From positions 17,223 through 81,222 of the forward strand of contig CAWBNH010000011.1 of NCBI GenBank assembly GCA_963790085.1: a DNA stretch of 64,000 nucleotides, written 5' to 3'. Positions 45,371 through 54,272 of this stretch are shown in pieces. How positions within the stretch are numbered: position 1 is the stretch's first letter; each line of letters opens with the position of its first letter. This DNA is from CAXMST01 sp963790085 (GTDB lineage: Bacteria > Actinomycetota > Thermoleophilia > Solirubrobacterales > 70-9). The position numbers were made by a program, and so were the translations under genes. The notes beneath the pieces were generated by a model, which made no database searches, was not told the DNA's origin, and saw only the letters and a program-made list of their open reading frames with translations.

Positions 45371-47989
45371 CTAGCCGAGCCCCGCCGCGATCGCCGCCCT
45401 CGCCGTCGCCAGGGCCTCGTCGAGCTTCTCCGGGTCGCGGCCGCCCGCCTGGGCGACGTTCTCGCGCCCGCCGCCGCCGCCGCCGACCACCGCTGCCGCC
45501 TCCTTGACCACGGCGGCGGCCGAGAGGCCGCGCTCCGTCGCCGCGTCGGCGAAGCTGGCGACCAGCGCGACCTTGCCGTCGGCGGCCCCACCCAGCAGCA
45601 CCGCGGCCGAGCCGAGCTTCTGGCGGACGCGATCGGCGATCTCGAGCATCGCCCGTTGGTCGGCGATCTCGCCGAGCGACCCGACCGCGACGGCGACGCC
45701 GCCGATCAGCTCGGCGTCCGCGATCAGCTGATCGGCCCGATCGCCGGCCGCGACCGCGTCCTGCTCCGCCTCGAGCTGCTCGAGCTCGGAGATGCGCTCG
45801 CTCAGCCGACGGGCGGCGCCCAGTGGGTCGTCGGCGGCGCCGAGCAGCTCGGCGGTCCGCTCGAGCAGCTCGCTGCGCTCCCGGAACCGGTCGATCGCCG
45901 CGGGGCCGGTCAGCGCCTCGATCCGCCTCACGTTCGAGGCGCTCGAGCCCTCGGAGACGATCGCGAAGATCCCGATCTCGGCCGTGTTCGCGACGTGAGT
46001 GCCACCGCAGAGCTCGCGCGAGACGTCGGCGACCTCGATCACGCGCACCCAGTCGCCGTACTTCTCGCCGAACAGCGCCATCGCCCCGAGCTTCTCGGCC
46101 TCGCTCCGCGACATCTCCATCGCCCGCACCGGCCGTGACGCCTTGATCCATCCATTGACGCGGTCCTCGACGTCGCGAATCTCCTCCGCGCTCATTCGCG
46201 CGCCGTGGTTGAAGTCGAAGCGGAGCTTGTCGGGCCTGACCGCCGATCCCGCCTGCCGCACGTGGCTGCCGAGCCGCTCGCGAAGCGCTGCGTGCAGGAG
46301 GTGGGTGGCGGTGTGGTTGCGCATCGTCGCGTGCCGGGCCTCATGATCGACGAACGCCTCGACCGCGGTCCCGGGCTCGGGCGGTGGGCCGATGATCCGC
46401 AGCGCCTGATCGTCGCCGACGCGGTAGACGTCGACGACGCCGGCCTCGCTGCCGTTCCAGCGCAGCGTCCCCGAGTCGGCCACCTGACCGCCGCCCTCGG
46501 CGTAGAAGGGGCTCTCCTCGAGCTTGACGAGGGACTGCCCCCCGTCCTCGCCCGCCGCCGCGGCGACACTGGTCCGGGCCCCGAGCTCCTCGTAGCCGAC
46601 GAATCGCGTCGCCGGGGTCGTCTCGACGAACGAGAAGACGGCGTCGTGGCGGTCGGCCATCACGCTCGTGCCGCCGCTGCGGGCCAGCTCTCGCTGCCTG
46701 TCCATCAGCGACTCGAAGCCGGCGTCATCGACGGAGAGCCCCTGCTCGGCGAGCAGCTCCTTGGTCATCTCGTACGGGAAGCCGTAGGTGTCGTGGAGCC
46801 GGAAGGCGTCCTCGGCATCCACCCAGGAGGTGCTCTGGGACTTGGCATCGGCGGCGAGCTGGGAGAGCAGCGCGGTGCCGCGCTCGAGCGTGCGGCCGAA
46901 GCTCTCCTCCTCATTGTCGATCCAGCCGATGATCGTCTCGCGCTCAGCCGCGACCTGGGGATGGGCCTCGCCGAGCAGCTCGATCACCCGCTCGGCGAAG
47001 CGGCCGAGAAACGGCGAGGAGAGACCGAGCGCCCGACCCTGCTGGATCGCCCGGCGCATGATCCGCCGCAGGATGTAGCCGCGGTCCTCATTCGAGGGAA
47101 CGACCCCGTCGGCGATCAGCTCGACCGAGCCCCGTGTGTGGTCGGCGATGATCCGCATCGCCCGGATGTCACGCGGATCGCCGCCGTCATACCGCCGCCC
47201 CGACATCTCGACCGCGAGCTCGATCAGCGGCCGGAACAGGTCCGTGTCGAACACCGAGGGGACGTCCTGGAGGATCGCCGCCATTCGCTCGAGCCCCATT
47301 CCGGTGTCGATGTTCTTCGCCGGCAGGTCGGTGAGCGAGCCGTCCTCGTGGAGGTCGTAGCTCATGAACACGTGGTTCCAGTACTCGAGGAAGCGGTCGG
47401 TGTCGTCGCCGGGGCGGTCGTCGGGACCGCCGAACTGCACGCCGCGATCCAGGTACATCTCCGAGCACGGACCGCAGGGACCGGTCGGCCCCGCCTGCCA
47501 GAAGTTCTCCGACCGCGGCAGGTGGACGATCCGCTCGTCGGGAACCCCGAGCCCGCGCCAGATCTCGATCGCCTCTTCGTCCGGTCCGAGCCCGAGGTCC
47601 GGGTCGCCGGCGAAGACCGTCACCCAGATCCGCTCGGGGGCGAAGCCGAAGCCCTCCAGGGAGAGCTCCCACCCGTAGCCGATCGCCTGCTCCTTGAAGT
47701 AGTCGCCGATCGAGAAGTTGCCGAGCATCTCGAAGAAGGTGAGGTGACGAGCGGTGTTGCCGACCTCCTCGATGTCGGTGGTCCGGAAGCAGCGCTGGGC
47801 CGAGGTCAGTCGCGGCGCGGGGGGCTGCTCGAGACCCATGAAGTAGGGCTTGAACGGCTGCATGCCGGCGGTCGTCAGCAGCACCGTCGGGTCGAAGGCC
47901 GCGGGCACCAGCGAGGCCGAAGGGCGCCTCAGATGGCCCCGCTCCTCGAAGTAGGACAGGAACCTGTCGCGGATCTCGGCCGATTTCAC
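45371..47989 (-). CDS. alaS: Alanine--tRNA ligase
   Basis: AlaRS of 872 residues with the class II catalytic core (FRTTDIEEVGNTARHLTFFEMLGNFS), the editing domain with the metal-binding HTATHLLHAAL and CGGTH motifs, and the C-terminal DHHA1-like domain (VVGGGGGGRENVAQAGG). All parts are intact. The start is GTG at 47989, 10 bp after the mnmA stop, so the gene is probably transcribed with mnmA, ruvX, mltG and aroE. Confidence 0.96.
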   Translation of the reverse strand: MKSAEIRDRFLSYFEERGHLRRPSASLVPAAFDPTVLLTTAGMQPFKPYFMGLEQPPAPRLTSAQRCFRTTDIEEVGNTARHLTFFEMLGNFSIGDYFKEQAIGYGWELSLEGFGFAPERIWVTVFAGDPDLGLGPDEEAIEIWRGLGVPDERIVHLPRSENFWQAGPTGPCGPCSEMYLDRGVQFGGPDDRPGDDTDRFLEYWNHVFMSYDLHEDGSLTDLPAKNIDTGMGLERMAAILQDVPSVFDTDLFRPLIELAVEMSGRRYDGGDPRDIRAMRIIADHTRGSVELIADGVVPSNEDRGYILRRIMRRAIQQGRALGLSSPFLGRFAERVIELLGEAHPQVAAERETIIGWIDNEEESFGRTLERGTALLSQLAADAKSQSTSWVDAEDAFRLHDTYGFPYEMTKELLAEQGLSVDDAGFESLMDRQRELARSGGTSVMADRHDAVFSFVETTPATRFVGYEELGARTSVAAAAGEDGGQSLVKLEESPFYAEGGGQVADSGTLRWNGSEAGVVDVYRVGDDQALRIIGPPPEPGTAVEAFVDHEARHATMRNHTATHLLHAALRERLGSHVRQAGSAVRPDKLRFDFNHGARMSAEEIRDVEDRVNGWIKASRPVRAMEMSRSEAEKLGAMALFGEKYGDWVRVIEVADVSRELCGGTHVANTAEIGIFAIVSEGSSASNVRRIEALTGPAAIDRFRERSELLERTAELLGAADDPLGAARRLSERISELEQLEAEQDAVAAGDRADQLIADAELIGGVAVAVGSLGEIADQRAMLEIADRVRQKLGSAAVLLGGAADGKVALVASFADAATERGLSAAAVVKEAAAVVGGGGGGRENVAQAGGRDPEKLDEALATARAAIAAGLG

Positions 47990-47999
47990 GCTTCGAAGG

Positions 48000-49445
48000 C
48001 TAGTCGACGGCCGGGGCGCCGATCACCGCGTGACCGACGACCAGCTCACCCGCGTAGAGCACCGCCGTCTGCCCCGGCGCGGCGCGGCGCTCGGGCCGGC
48101 TCAACGCGGCCGTCCAGCCCTCGGGGCCGGCCTGCAGCCGGCAGGGCATCGCGGCAGCGCGGTAGCGGAGCCTGATCGCGTCGACCGCCTCGGCCCGCCG
48201 ATGCAGCACCGGATCGCGGAGCGGCACCAGGTCGTCATCGAGCTCAGCGGCGGGCCCGACCACGACCCGGTTGGCCGCCGCATCGGTAGCGAGCACGTAG
48301 AGCGGCTCGGGGCCGCCGAGCCCGATCCCGCGCCGCTGGCCGACGGTGAAGTTGTGATGGCCCCGATGCCGGCCGAGCCGGCGGCCGCGGCGATCGACGA
48401 TCTCGCCGCTGCGCTCGCCGAGCCCTCCATGCCGCCTGAGAAAGCCCGCCTTTCCCTCGCCCGCGAGGAAGCAGAGGTCCTGGCTCTCCGGTCGCGAGGC
48501 AACCGGGATCCCCGCCTCGGCCGCGATCCGGCGCACCTCGGGCTTGTGCAGCCCGCCGAGCGGAAACCGGAGCCTGCCGAGCAGATCGGGCGCCAGCCCC
48601 GCGAGCATGTAGCCCTGGTCCTTGGCCGGGTCCGCGGCGGCGGCCAGCAGCGGCCCCTGGCCGTCGTCGGCGACCCTCGCATAGTGACCGGTGGCGAGTC
48701 CGGCGGCGCCGAGCCGTGCGGCGAGGTCGATCATCGGCTCGAGCCGAACCCTGCCGTTGCAGGTGACGCAGGGGTTGGGCGTGGTGCCGGCCGCGTAGCC
48801 GGCCAGGAACGGCTCGACGACACCGCGGCGGAAGCGCTCGCGGAGGTCGAGGGTCAGGTGGGGAACCCCCATCCCGTGCGCGACCGAGCGGGCGAGCCGG
48901 ACGGCCTCCGGCGAGCAGCAGCTGTGCTCCCCGTCGTTGGCCGGATCCGACCACAGCTCGAGCGTCACCGCAAACGCCTCCGCGCCCCCGGCGCGCTCGA
49001 GATGGAGCGCCACCGCGCTGTCGACCCCGCCGCTCGTCGCGACCAGCACGCGCTCCTCGTGACCGCCGGGGCCGAGCAGGCTCTCCCCGCTGAGAGCGGC
49101 GGCTCCAAGCGCCCGGTGCAGAGCATCACAGGCGAGGTCGGCGGCGTGGCGGCCGACCGCGGTCAGACCGCCGAGCTCCGCTTCGATCGAGCCCGCCCCG
49201 ATCAGCGCCGCCTCGGCGAGCGTCGCCCCATCGGCCAGCTCGGCGGTCGCGGCGGTCGCGGCCCGGGCAGCCGCGCAGCCGCGGGCCGAGGTGCGGAGAC
49301 CGGCCAGCCTTCCAGACTCGAGCCGAAAGGAGACGCCGACCAGGTCACCGCAGGCCGCACCGCCGGCGGCCCCGCTGTGGGCACCCGCGAGCGGCTCGCC
49401 GACTCGCGATCGGTCGGTCGCGTAGTGGTGCAGGGCCTCGCTCAT
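48000..49445 (-). CDS. mnmA: IscU/NifU-like scaffold domain fused to tRNA 2-thiouridylase MnmA
   Basis: Residues 1 to about 115 resemble the IscU/SufU scaffold, with three Cys at the family positions: C32 (ACGDLV), C57 (ARGCAAARA) and C106 (DLACDAL). Residues from about 130 are MnmA, which makes s2U34 in tRNA for Glu, Gln and Lys. The PP-loop SGGVDSAV is at 138-145, and the Cys in NPCVTCN (C226, C229) and SQDLCFL (C325) are those used in catalysis or cluster binding. A Cys pair (SCC, 176-177) is extra. The fusion suggests that sulfur or a cluster is handed on within one protein. The ATG at 49445 follows a structured leader. Confidence 0.9.
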   Translation of the reverse strand: MSEALHHYATDRSRVGEPLAGAHSGAAGGAACGDLVGVSFRLESGRLAGLRTSARGCAAARAATAATAELADGATLAEAALIGAGSIEAELGGLTAVGRHAADLACDALHRALGAAALSGESLLGPGGHEERVLVATSGGVDSAVALHLERAGGAEAFAVTLELWSDPANDGEHSCCSPEAVRLARSVAHGMGVPHLTLDLRERFRRGVVEPFLAGYAAGTTPNPCVTCNGRVRLEPMIDLAARLGAAGLATGHYARVADDGQGPLLAAAADPAKDQGYMLAGLAPDLLGRLRFPLGGLHKPEVRRIAAEAGIPVASRPESQDLCFLAGEGKAGFLRRHGGLGERSGEIVDRRGRRLGRHRGHHNFTVGQRRGIGLGGPEPLYVLATDAAANRVVVGPAAELDDDLVPLRDPVLHRRAEAVDAIRLRYRAAAMPCRLQAGPEGWTAALSRPERRAAPGQTAVLYAGELVVGHAVIGAPAVD

Positions 49446-49484
49446 GCTCGTCGCTGTCGGCGGCCGGTCGCCGCCTCAGTCAAA

Positions 49485-49590
49485 AGGAGCCCCAGCCTGC
49501 CGGTGCCGCTCGGCTGTAGAACCTGTCGGAACAGGTGGGGACTTCTCGGAGCCGCCGCGCGCGGCACCCCGAAACTCGGTCCCCTAGCCA
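49485..49590 (-). ncRNA. Structured leader or small RNA candidate upstream of mnmA-alaS
   Basis: In the 281-bp gap between the NTF2-like gene and mnmA the minus strand can form three hairpins in a row. The first is a long imperfect one at 49537-49584 (outer stem GGGGAC/GTCCCC). Abutting it is the perfect ACCTGT-TCCG-ACAGGT hairpin at 49521-49536. The third is CAGCC/GGCTG at 49493-49516, and CCTTTTG follows at 49481-49487. The last could act as a weak terminator 40 bp before mnmA. No known riboswitch class was recognised. The rest of the gap (49591-49726) holds nothing I can name. Confidence 0.35.
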
Positions 49591-49726
49591 TCTGTGTTGG
49601 TTCACGAATGGAGCGGCTGTCGAACAAGCTCGGGCTCACGGAAAAGCTAGCAGCCACCGGGTCGGCACCCGGCCTGATTCGGGGACGCGATTCGGGGCTT
49701 GCGGTGGCGATCGGGCCCCGCCCCGA

Positions 49727-50119
49727 TCAGGGTGGCGCCCCAAGCGCCGCCCGTGCCGCCTGGTGATCGTCACGGATCGCGATCTCGGCGAGCAGCCCTC
49801 CGCGCACCCGGAAGCCGAGGAAGGCCGGGCTCGAGTCGCCGACCTGGCCACTGTCGCGCCACACGTACTCGACCCTCCCGGTCCCGACCAGGCCGTCGCC
49901 GTGCCGCTCCAGCGAGTCCACGCGGTAGCGGCGATCGAGATGCTGGTAGCCCTTGCCCGCCCAGGCCACGGCGGCGTCGACGCCACGATGCTCGCCCCGT
50001 GCGGTGCTGATCACCACGTCGTCGGTGACCAGCGGCCGCAACCGCTCGGGGGCGCGATCGCCGATCGCCTCGAGAGCGAGCGTGATCAGCTGCTCGTCAT
50101 CGAGATCGGCAACGCTCAT
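49727..50119 (-). CDS. NTF2-like (SnoaL-type) fold protein
   Basis: A 130-residue single-domain protein with the alpha+beta cone pattern of the NTF2-like superfamily (long N-terminal helices, then RYRVDSLERHGDGLVGTGRVEYVWRDSG strands). These proteins may be small enzymes or ligand binders; no catalytic residues can be assigned. Its ATG overlaps the aspS stop in ATGA, so it is co-translated with aspS and hisS, though no tRNA link is apparent. Confidence 0.7.
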   Translation of the reverse strand: MSVADLDDEQLITLALEAIGDRAPERLRPLVTDDVVISTARGEHRGVDAAVAWAGKGYQHLDRRYRVDSLERHGDGLVGTGRVEYVWRDSGQVGDSSPAFLGFRVRGGLLAEIAIRDDHQAARAALGAPP

Positions 50120-51957
50120 CCGGGCGGGGGTGCGAGCGTCGCGATCCCCAGCTCGCGCAGCTGGTCGCGATCGACCGGGGCCGGGGCCCCGGTCAACGGG
50201 TCCGAACCGGAGGCCGTCTTCGGAAACGCGATCACGTCACGGATCGACGCGGTGCCGTGGGCGAGCGCTGCGATCCGATCGACTCCATAGGCGATCCCGC
50301 CGTGCGGCGGCGCTCCGTAGCGGAGCGCGTCGAGCAGGAACCCGAAGCGCTCCTCCGCCTCCCGCTCTCCGATCCCGAGCAGGCCGAGCACCTGCCGCTG
50401 GGTGTCCGGATCGCTGATCCGGATCGAGCCGCCTCCGATCTCCCAGCCGTTCCAGACCATGTCGTAGGCCTGGGTCGCCGTCGAGCCGGGGTCCTCGGGG
50501 TCGATCGCGCCGGCGGGGGCGGTGAACGGGTGGTGCAGCGGGTCCCAGCGACCCTCGTCGGCGTTCCACTCCAACAGCGGCCACTCGGTGATCCAGCAGA
50601 GCGCGTGCGCGCCGTCCGGGACCAGCCCCCAGCGTTCGGCAAGCCGCTCGCGCAGGCCGCTGAGCACGGCGTTGGCGACCGCTGCGGAATCCGCGACGAG
50701 CAGCAACAGATCGCCTTCCTCGGCGGCCAGCAGGTCGTTGAGCGCCGCAAGCTCCCCCGCGCTGAGGAACTTCGCCGTCGGTGAGCGCCAGCCATCGCCC
50801 TCGCGGAAGGCCCAGACCAGGCCCTTGGCGCCGAGCTCCTGGGCGGTGGCGATCAGCCCATCCAGCTCCGAGCGGGGCAGGTCGCGTCTGCCGGCATTGA
50901 AGCCCTTGACGACGCCGCCGTCGTCGATCGCCCCGCGGAAGACGCGGAACTCGGTCTCGCTCAGCGCCTCGCCCGCATCGACGAGCTCGAGGCCGAAGCG
51001 GATGTCGGGCCGGTCGGTCCCGTACCGTGCGACCGCCTCCGCATAGGGGATTCGCGGCAGCGGCAGCGGCACCTCGATCCCGGCGGCGGCGAGCACGTGG
51101 GCCATCAGCCGCTCGTTCGTGTCGAGCACGTCCTCGACCTCGACGAACGACATCTCGATATCGAGCTGGGTGAAGTCCGGCTGGCGGTCCGCCCGCAGGT
51201 CCTCGTCCCGGAAGCAGCGGGCGATCTGGTAGTAGCGCTCGAAGCCGGAGACCATGAGCAGCTGCTTGAACAGCTGCGGCGACTGCGGCAGCGCGTAGAA
51301 CGACCCGTGGCGGGTCCGGGCCGGCACGAGGAAGTCGCGTGCGCCCTCGGGCGTCGAGCGGGTCAGGACCGGGGTCTCGATCTCGAGGAAGCCCTCGCGA
51401 TCGAGGAACTCGCGCATCGCCGAGACGAGGCGCGCCCGCAGCTCGATCCCCGCTCGCATCGTCTCGCGGCGCAGGTCGAGGTAGCGGTGCCGCAGCCGCG
51501 TCTCCTCGCCGGCCTCGCCCGACCAGCTCTCGATCGCGAACGGCGGCGTCTCGGCGTCGGCGAGCAGCTCGAAGGAGGCGACGCGCATCTCCCAGCGGCC
51601 GGTCGGGAGCTCGGGGTTGACGTGCTCGGCCTCGCGCTCGACGACCGCACCCGTGGCGCTGAGCACGTCCTCGGCGCGAAGCCGATGCGCGCCGGCGAAC
51701 AGCTCGGCCGAGACCTCGTCGGGGTCGAAGACGAGCTGCACCAGCCCGGTCCGGTCCCGGAGATCGATGAAGATCAGACCGCCGTGATCGCGGCGGCGGT
51801 GGACCCAGCCCGCGACCCGGGCCGTGGAGCCGGCCCGCTCGGCTCGGATCTCCCCGCACCATGCATCGCGATAGGCGTTCCCGCGCTGGGCGGGGAAGCT
51901 CGGCTGTGGCTCGGGGTCCGGCATCGCGGCGCAGTCTCGCACCCGGGCACGGCTCAC
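50116..51957 (-). CDS. aspS: Aspartate--tRNA ligase, probably non-discriminating (Asp/Asn)
   Basis: A bacterial-type class II synthetase with N-terminal OB anticodon domain, catalytic domain and GAD insert (613 residues). The anticodon-binding stretch reads WVHRRRDHGGLIFIDLRDR. The His in RRRDHG and a Gly in the later NPELPTGRWEM are the residues that mark non-discriminating AspRS in Pseudomonas, which charge both tRNA-Asp and tRNA-Asn. Discriminating enzymes have Leu at the first place. The GTG at 51957 overlaps the hisS stop (GTGA); an ATG at 51924 is the alternative. Asn-tRNA would then need GatCAB, not in this window. Confidence 0.93.
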   Translation of the reverse strand: MSRARVRDCAAMPDPEPQPSFPAQRGNAYRDAWCGEIRAERAGSTARVAGWVHRRRDHGGLIFIDLRDRTGLVQLVFDPDEVSAELFAGAHRLRAEDVLSATGAVVEREAEHVNPELPTGRWEMRVASFELLADAETPPFAIESWSGEAGEETRLRHRYLDLRRETMRAGIELRARLVSAMREFLDREGFLEIETPVLTRSTPEGARDFLVPARTRHGSFYALPQSPQLFKQLLMVSGFERYYQIARCFRDEDLRADRQPDFTQLDIEMSFVEVEDVLDTNERLMAHVLAAAGIEVPLPLPRIPYAEAVARYGTDRPDIRFGLELVDAGEALSETEFRVFRGAIDDGGVVKGFNAGRRDLPRSELDGLIATAQELGAKGLVWAFREGDGWRSPTAKFLSAGELAALNDLLAAEEGDLLLLVADSAAVANAVLSGLRERLAERWGLVPDGAHALCWITEWPLLEWNADEGRWDPLHHPFTAPAGAIDPEDPGSTATQAYDMVWNGWEIGGGSIRISDPDTQRQVLGLLGIGEREAEERFGFLLDALRYGAPPHGGIAYGVDRIAALAHGTASIRDVIAFPKTASGSDPLTGAPAPVDRDQLRELGIATLAPPPG

Positions 51958-53192
51958 GCTTCGCGCGCGGCGATCACGAGCGCCGGCAGCTCCGCGGAGT
52001 CGACCTCGCGCTGCTCGCCGCTGTCCATCTCTCGGAGCTTCAACGATCCATCCTGCTCGAGGATCGCCGCGAACCGGGCGCCGGAGCGGCCGGCCCGCTT
52101 CATCTGACCCTTGAAGGCCCGCGCGGCGAGGTCGAACTGGGCCGAGATCCGGTGCCGCCGGAGGCCGAGGGCGAGCTCGAAGGCTGCGGCGCCGTCGGCG
52201 CAGACGACGAACACCTCGGGCCGCTGCGGCAGCGGTGCGTCCGCCATCGCCATGAGAATTCGCTCGGTCCCGGCAGCCCAGCCGACCGCCGGGGTCGGCG
52301 GCCCGCCGAGGACCTCGATCAGTCCGTCGTATCGGCCGCCGCCACCGATGCCGGACTGCGCCCCGAGCCGCCCGCAGCTGAACTCGAACACCGTCCGCGT
52401 GTAGTAGTCGAGCCCGCGGACCAGGGTCGGGTCGAGGCGGTAGGGGACGCCGGCGGCGTCGAGCAGGGCGCGGACGGCGGCGAAGTGCTCGGCGTCGTCG
52501 GCCTCGAGTCGCTCCAGCATCGTCGGCGCTGCCCCGATCACCGCCCTGGTCCCCTCGTGGTCGGAGTCGAAGGCCCGCATCGGGTTGCTGTCGAGGCGGG
52601 CCCGGACGTCATCCGAGAGCTCGGCCTCGTGCTCGCGCAGGTAGTCGCGCAGCTCGTCGCGATAGGCGGCGCGGGCCTCGAGCGAGCCGAGGCTGCCGAG
52701 GCGCAACTCGAGATCGGCGATGCCGAGGCCGCGGAGCAGCTCGTCGAGCAGCACGATCAACTCGGCATCGGCCAGCGGGCTGTCGGTCCCGATCACCTCG
52801 GCGCCAATCTGGTTGAACTGCCGGTAGCGGCCCCGCTGGGGGCTCTCGGCGCGGAAGAAGGGCCCGGCGTACCAGAGCTTGACCGGCTGCGGGTCCTTGT
52901 GCATGCCGTGCTCGATGTAGGCGCGGCAGATCGGCGCGGTCCCCTCCGGACGCAGGGTCAGCCCGCGCCCACCGCGGTCGGTGAAGCTGAACATCTCCTT
53001 GCTGACGATGTCGGTGCTCTCCCCCACCCCGCGCGCGAACACCTCGGTCTCCTCGAAGGCCGGGGTCTCGATCCGGCCGTACCCGGCGGCGTCGAGCAGC
53101 CTGCCGGCGTGCTCGGCGACCAGGGCCCGGGCCGCCTCATCGGCGGGCAGGATGTCGAAGGTCCCCTTCGGTGCTTGGTAGTCGGCCGCCAT
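51954..53192 (-). CDS. hisS: Histidine--tRNA ligase
   Basis: HisRS of 412 residues. Motif 1 and 2 regions (KLWYAGPFFRAESPQRGRYRQFNQIGAE) and the two histidine-specific boxes LDPTLVRGLDYYTRTVFEF and GIGGGGRYDGLIEVLGG (each in part) are clear; motif 3 is in AVGWAAGTERI. The anticodon domain is at the C terminus. ATG 53192 precedes the conserved YQAPKGTFDILP; the longer frame is rejected. It is coupled to aspS by a 4-bp overlap. Confidence 0.95.
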   Translation of the reverse strand: MAADYQAPKGTFDILPADEAARALVAEHAGRLLDAAGYGRIETPAFEETEVFARGVGESTDIVSKEMFSFTDRGGRGLTLRPEGTAPICRAYIEHGMHKDPQPVKLWYAGPFFRAESPQRGRYRQFNQIGAEVIGTDSPLADAELIVLLDELLRGLGIADLELRLGSLGSLEARAAYRDELRDYLREHEAELSDDVRARLDSNPMRAFDSDHEGTRAVIGAAPTMLERLEADDAEHFAAVRALLDAAGVPYRLDPTLVRGLDYYTRTVFEFSCGRLGAQSGIGGGGRYDGLIEVLGGPPTPAVGWAAGTERILMAMADAPLPQRPEVFVVCADGAAAFELALGLRRHRISAQFDLAARAFKGQMKRAGRSGARFAAILEQDGSLKLREMDSGEQREVDSAELPALVIAAREA

Positions 53193-53241
53193 CGCAGCGA
53201 GCCTACCCGCGATCGGCTCCCGGCGGCGCGAAGTCGCCGGC

Positions 53242-53877
53242 TCAGCGAAGGTTCGCGAGGAACGGGTTCGAGGCGCGCTCGGCGCCGATCCTGGTGACGC
53301 CCATGTGCCCGGGGTAAACGGCCGTCTCATCGGGGTAACGGTCGAGCAGGCTCGCGATGCTGCGCTCGAGCGTCGGCCAGTCCCCGCCCGGCAGATCGGT
53401 GCGGCCGACCGAGCCCTCGAAGAGGACGTCGCCGCTGAACAGCGCCCCCTCGTCGGCGACGGCGTAGGTGACGTGGCCGGGGCTGTGCCCGGGGGTGAAG
53501 ATCACGTCGATTCCGAGACCCGCGAGCTCGAGCCGCTCGCCGCCCGCGACGGTCTCGTCGGCGTCGTAGCTCTCGAACGGGCCGAAGCCGGGCCACGGCA
53601 CGAACGACATGATGTCGGCGAGCACCGGGACCTCGATCTCAGGGCAGTAGACGGGCGCCCCGGTGGCCTCCGCGACCGGGGCGACGGCGCCGACGTGGTC
53701 GAAGTGGCAGTGGGTGAGCAAGATCGCCTCGAGCTCGATTCCGAGCTCCTCGATCGCCGCCAGCAGGCGCGGGGCCTCCTCGCCCGGATCGACGATCAGG
53801 CCGCGCTCGGCGCCCTCGCGGCGGAAGATGTAGCTGTTCTCAGCGACCGGGCCGACGGTCAGGCATCGGACGTCCAT
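53242..53877 (-). CDS. MBL fold metallo-hydrolase (glyoxalase II-like)
   Basis: A 211-residue metallo-beta-lactamase-fold hydrolase with the binuclear site H56-x-H58-x-D60-H61 (THCHFDHVGA), the later HSPGH (FTPGHSPGHVTYAV), D in ALFSGDVLFEGSVGRTDLPGG and His in VYPGHMG. This matches the YcbL/GloB-like group encoded beside hisS in many actinobacteria. The physiological substrate is uncertain. It lies 50 bp upstream of hisS and 5 bp after the small membrane protein gene. Confidence 0.88.
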   Translation of the reverse strand: MDVRCLTVGPVAENSYIFRREGAERGLIVDPGEEAPRLLAAIEELGIELEAILLTHCHFDHVGAVAPVAEATGAPVYCPEIEVPVLADIMSFVPWPGFGPFESYDADETVAGGERLELAGLGIDVIFTPGHSPGHVTYAVADEGALFSGDVLFEGSVGRTDLPGGDWPTLERSIASLLDRYPDETAVYPGHMGVTRIGAERASNPFLANLR

Positions 53878-53881
53878 CGCC

Positions 53882-54259
53882 TCAGCCCTCCCGCTTCTGC
53901 CGCTTCGCGAGCCGCTCCGCCTGCTCGCGGGCGATCCGACGTCGGTAGAAGAAGCGATCCGTGTAGTAGCCGAGCGGCACGTAGAAGGCCGCCGCGATCA
54001 CCGTCAGGGCCGCAGCGCCCGCGACCGGCTGGCCGAAGAGCAGCGAGACCGGGAACAGGAGCACGGCGAACAGCAGGCCACGCTTGATCGCCCCGTCCCA
54101 GCTCGGTGCCTTGGGCCCGGTCCTGCCGCCCCCCTTCTGGTTGCGGGCCCGGGCCATCGCCTCCTTGCGGCTCCGCGGGCTGGTCCGCCCGCGGCGGTCG
54201 ATCGATCCCGCCTGGGTTCCCCGATGCTTTCGCTTGCGGCGCCTGGTGTTTCCCGGCAT
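53882..54259 (-). CDS. Conserved small membrane protein
   Basis: A 125-residue protein with a long basic N terminus (about 55 residues, Arg/Lys/Gly-rich), two transmembrane helices (about 60-76 and 80-99) and a basic tail (FFYRRRIAREQAERLAKRQKR). The pattern matches actinobacterial uncharacterised membrane proteins found near hisS. Function unknown. It starts 13 bp from the formiminotransferase-like stop and is followed by the MBL hydrolase. Confidence 0.65.
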   Translation of the reverse strand: MPGNTRRRKRKHRGTQAGSIDRRGRTSPRSRKEAMARARNQKGGGRTGPKAPSWDGAIKRGLLFAVLLFPVSLLFGQPVAGAAALTVIAAAFYVPLGYYTDRFFYRRRIAREQAERLAKRQKREG

Positions 54260-54272
54260 CGGCGAAGGGTAG

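Noticed and set aside
49537..49584. Possible T-box leader before mnmA-alaS
   Set aside because: A GGGGTGCCGCG segment recalls the T-box core, but the invariant TGG(N)ACC pairing the tRNA end is missing and no specifier loop is seen.
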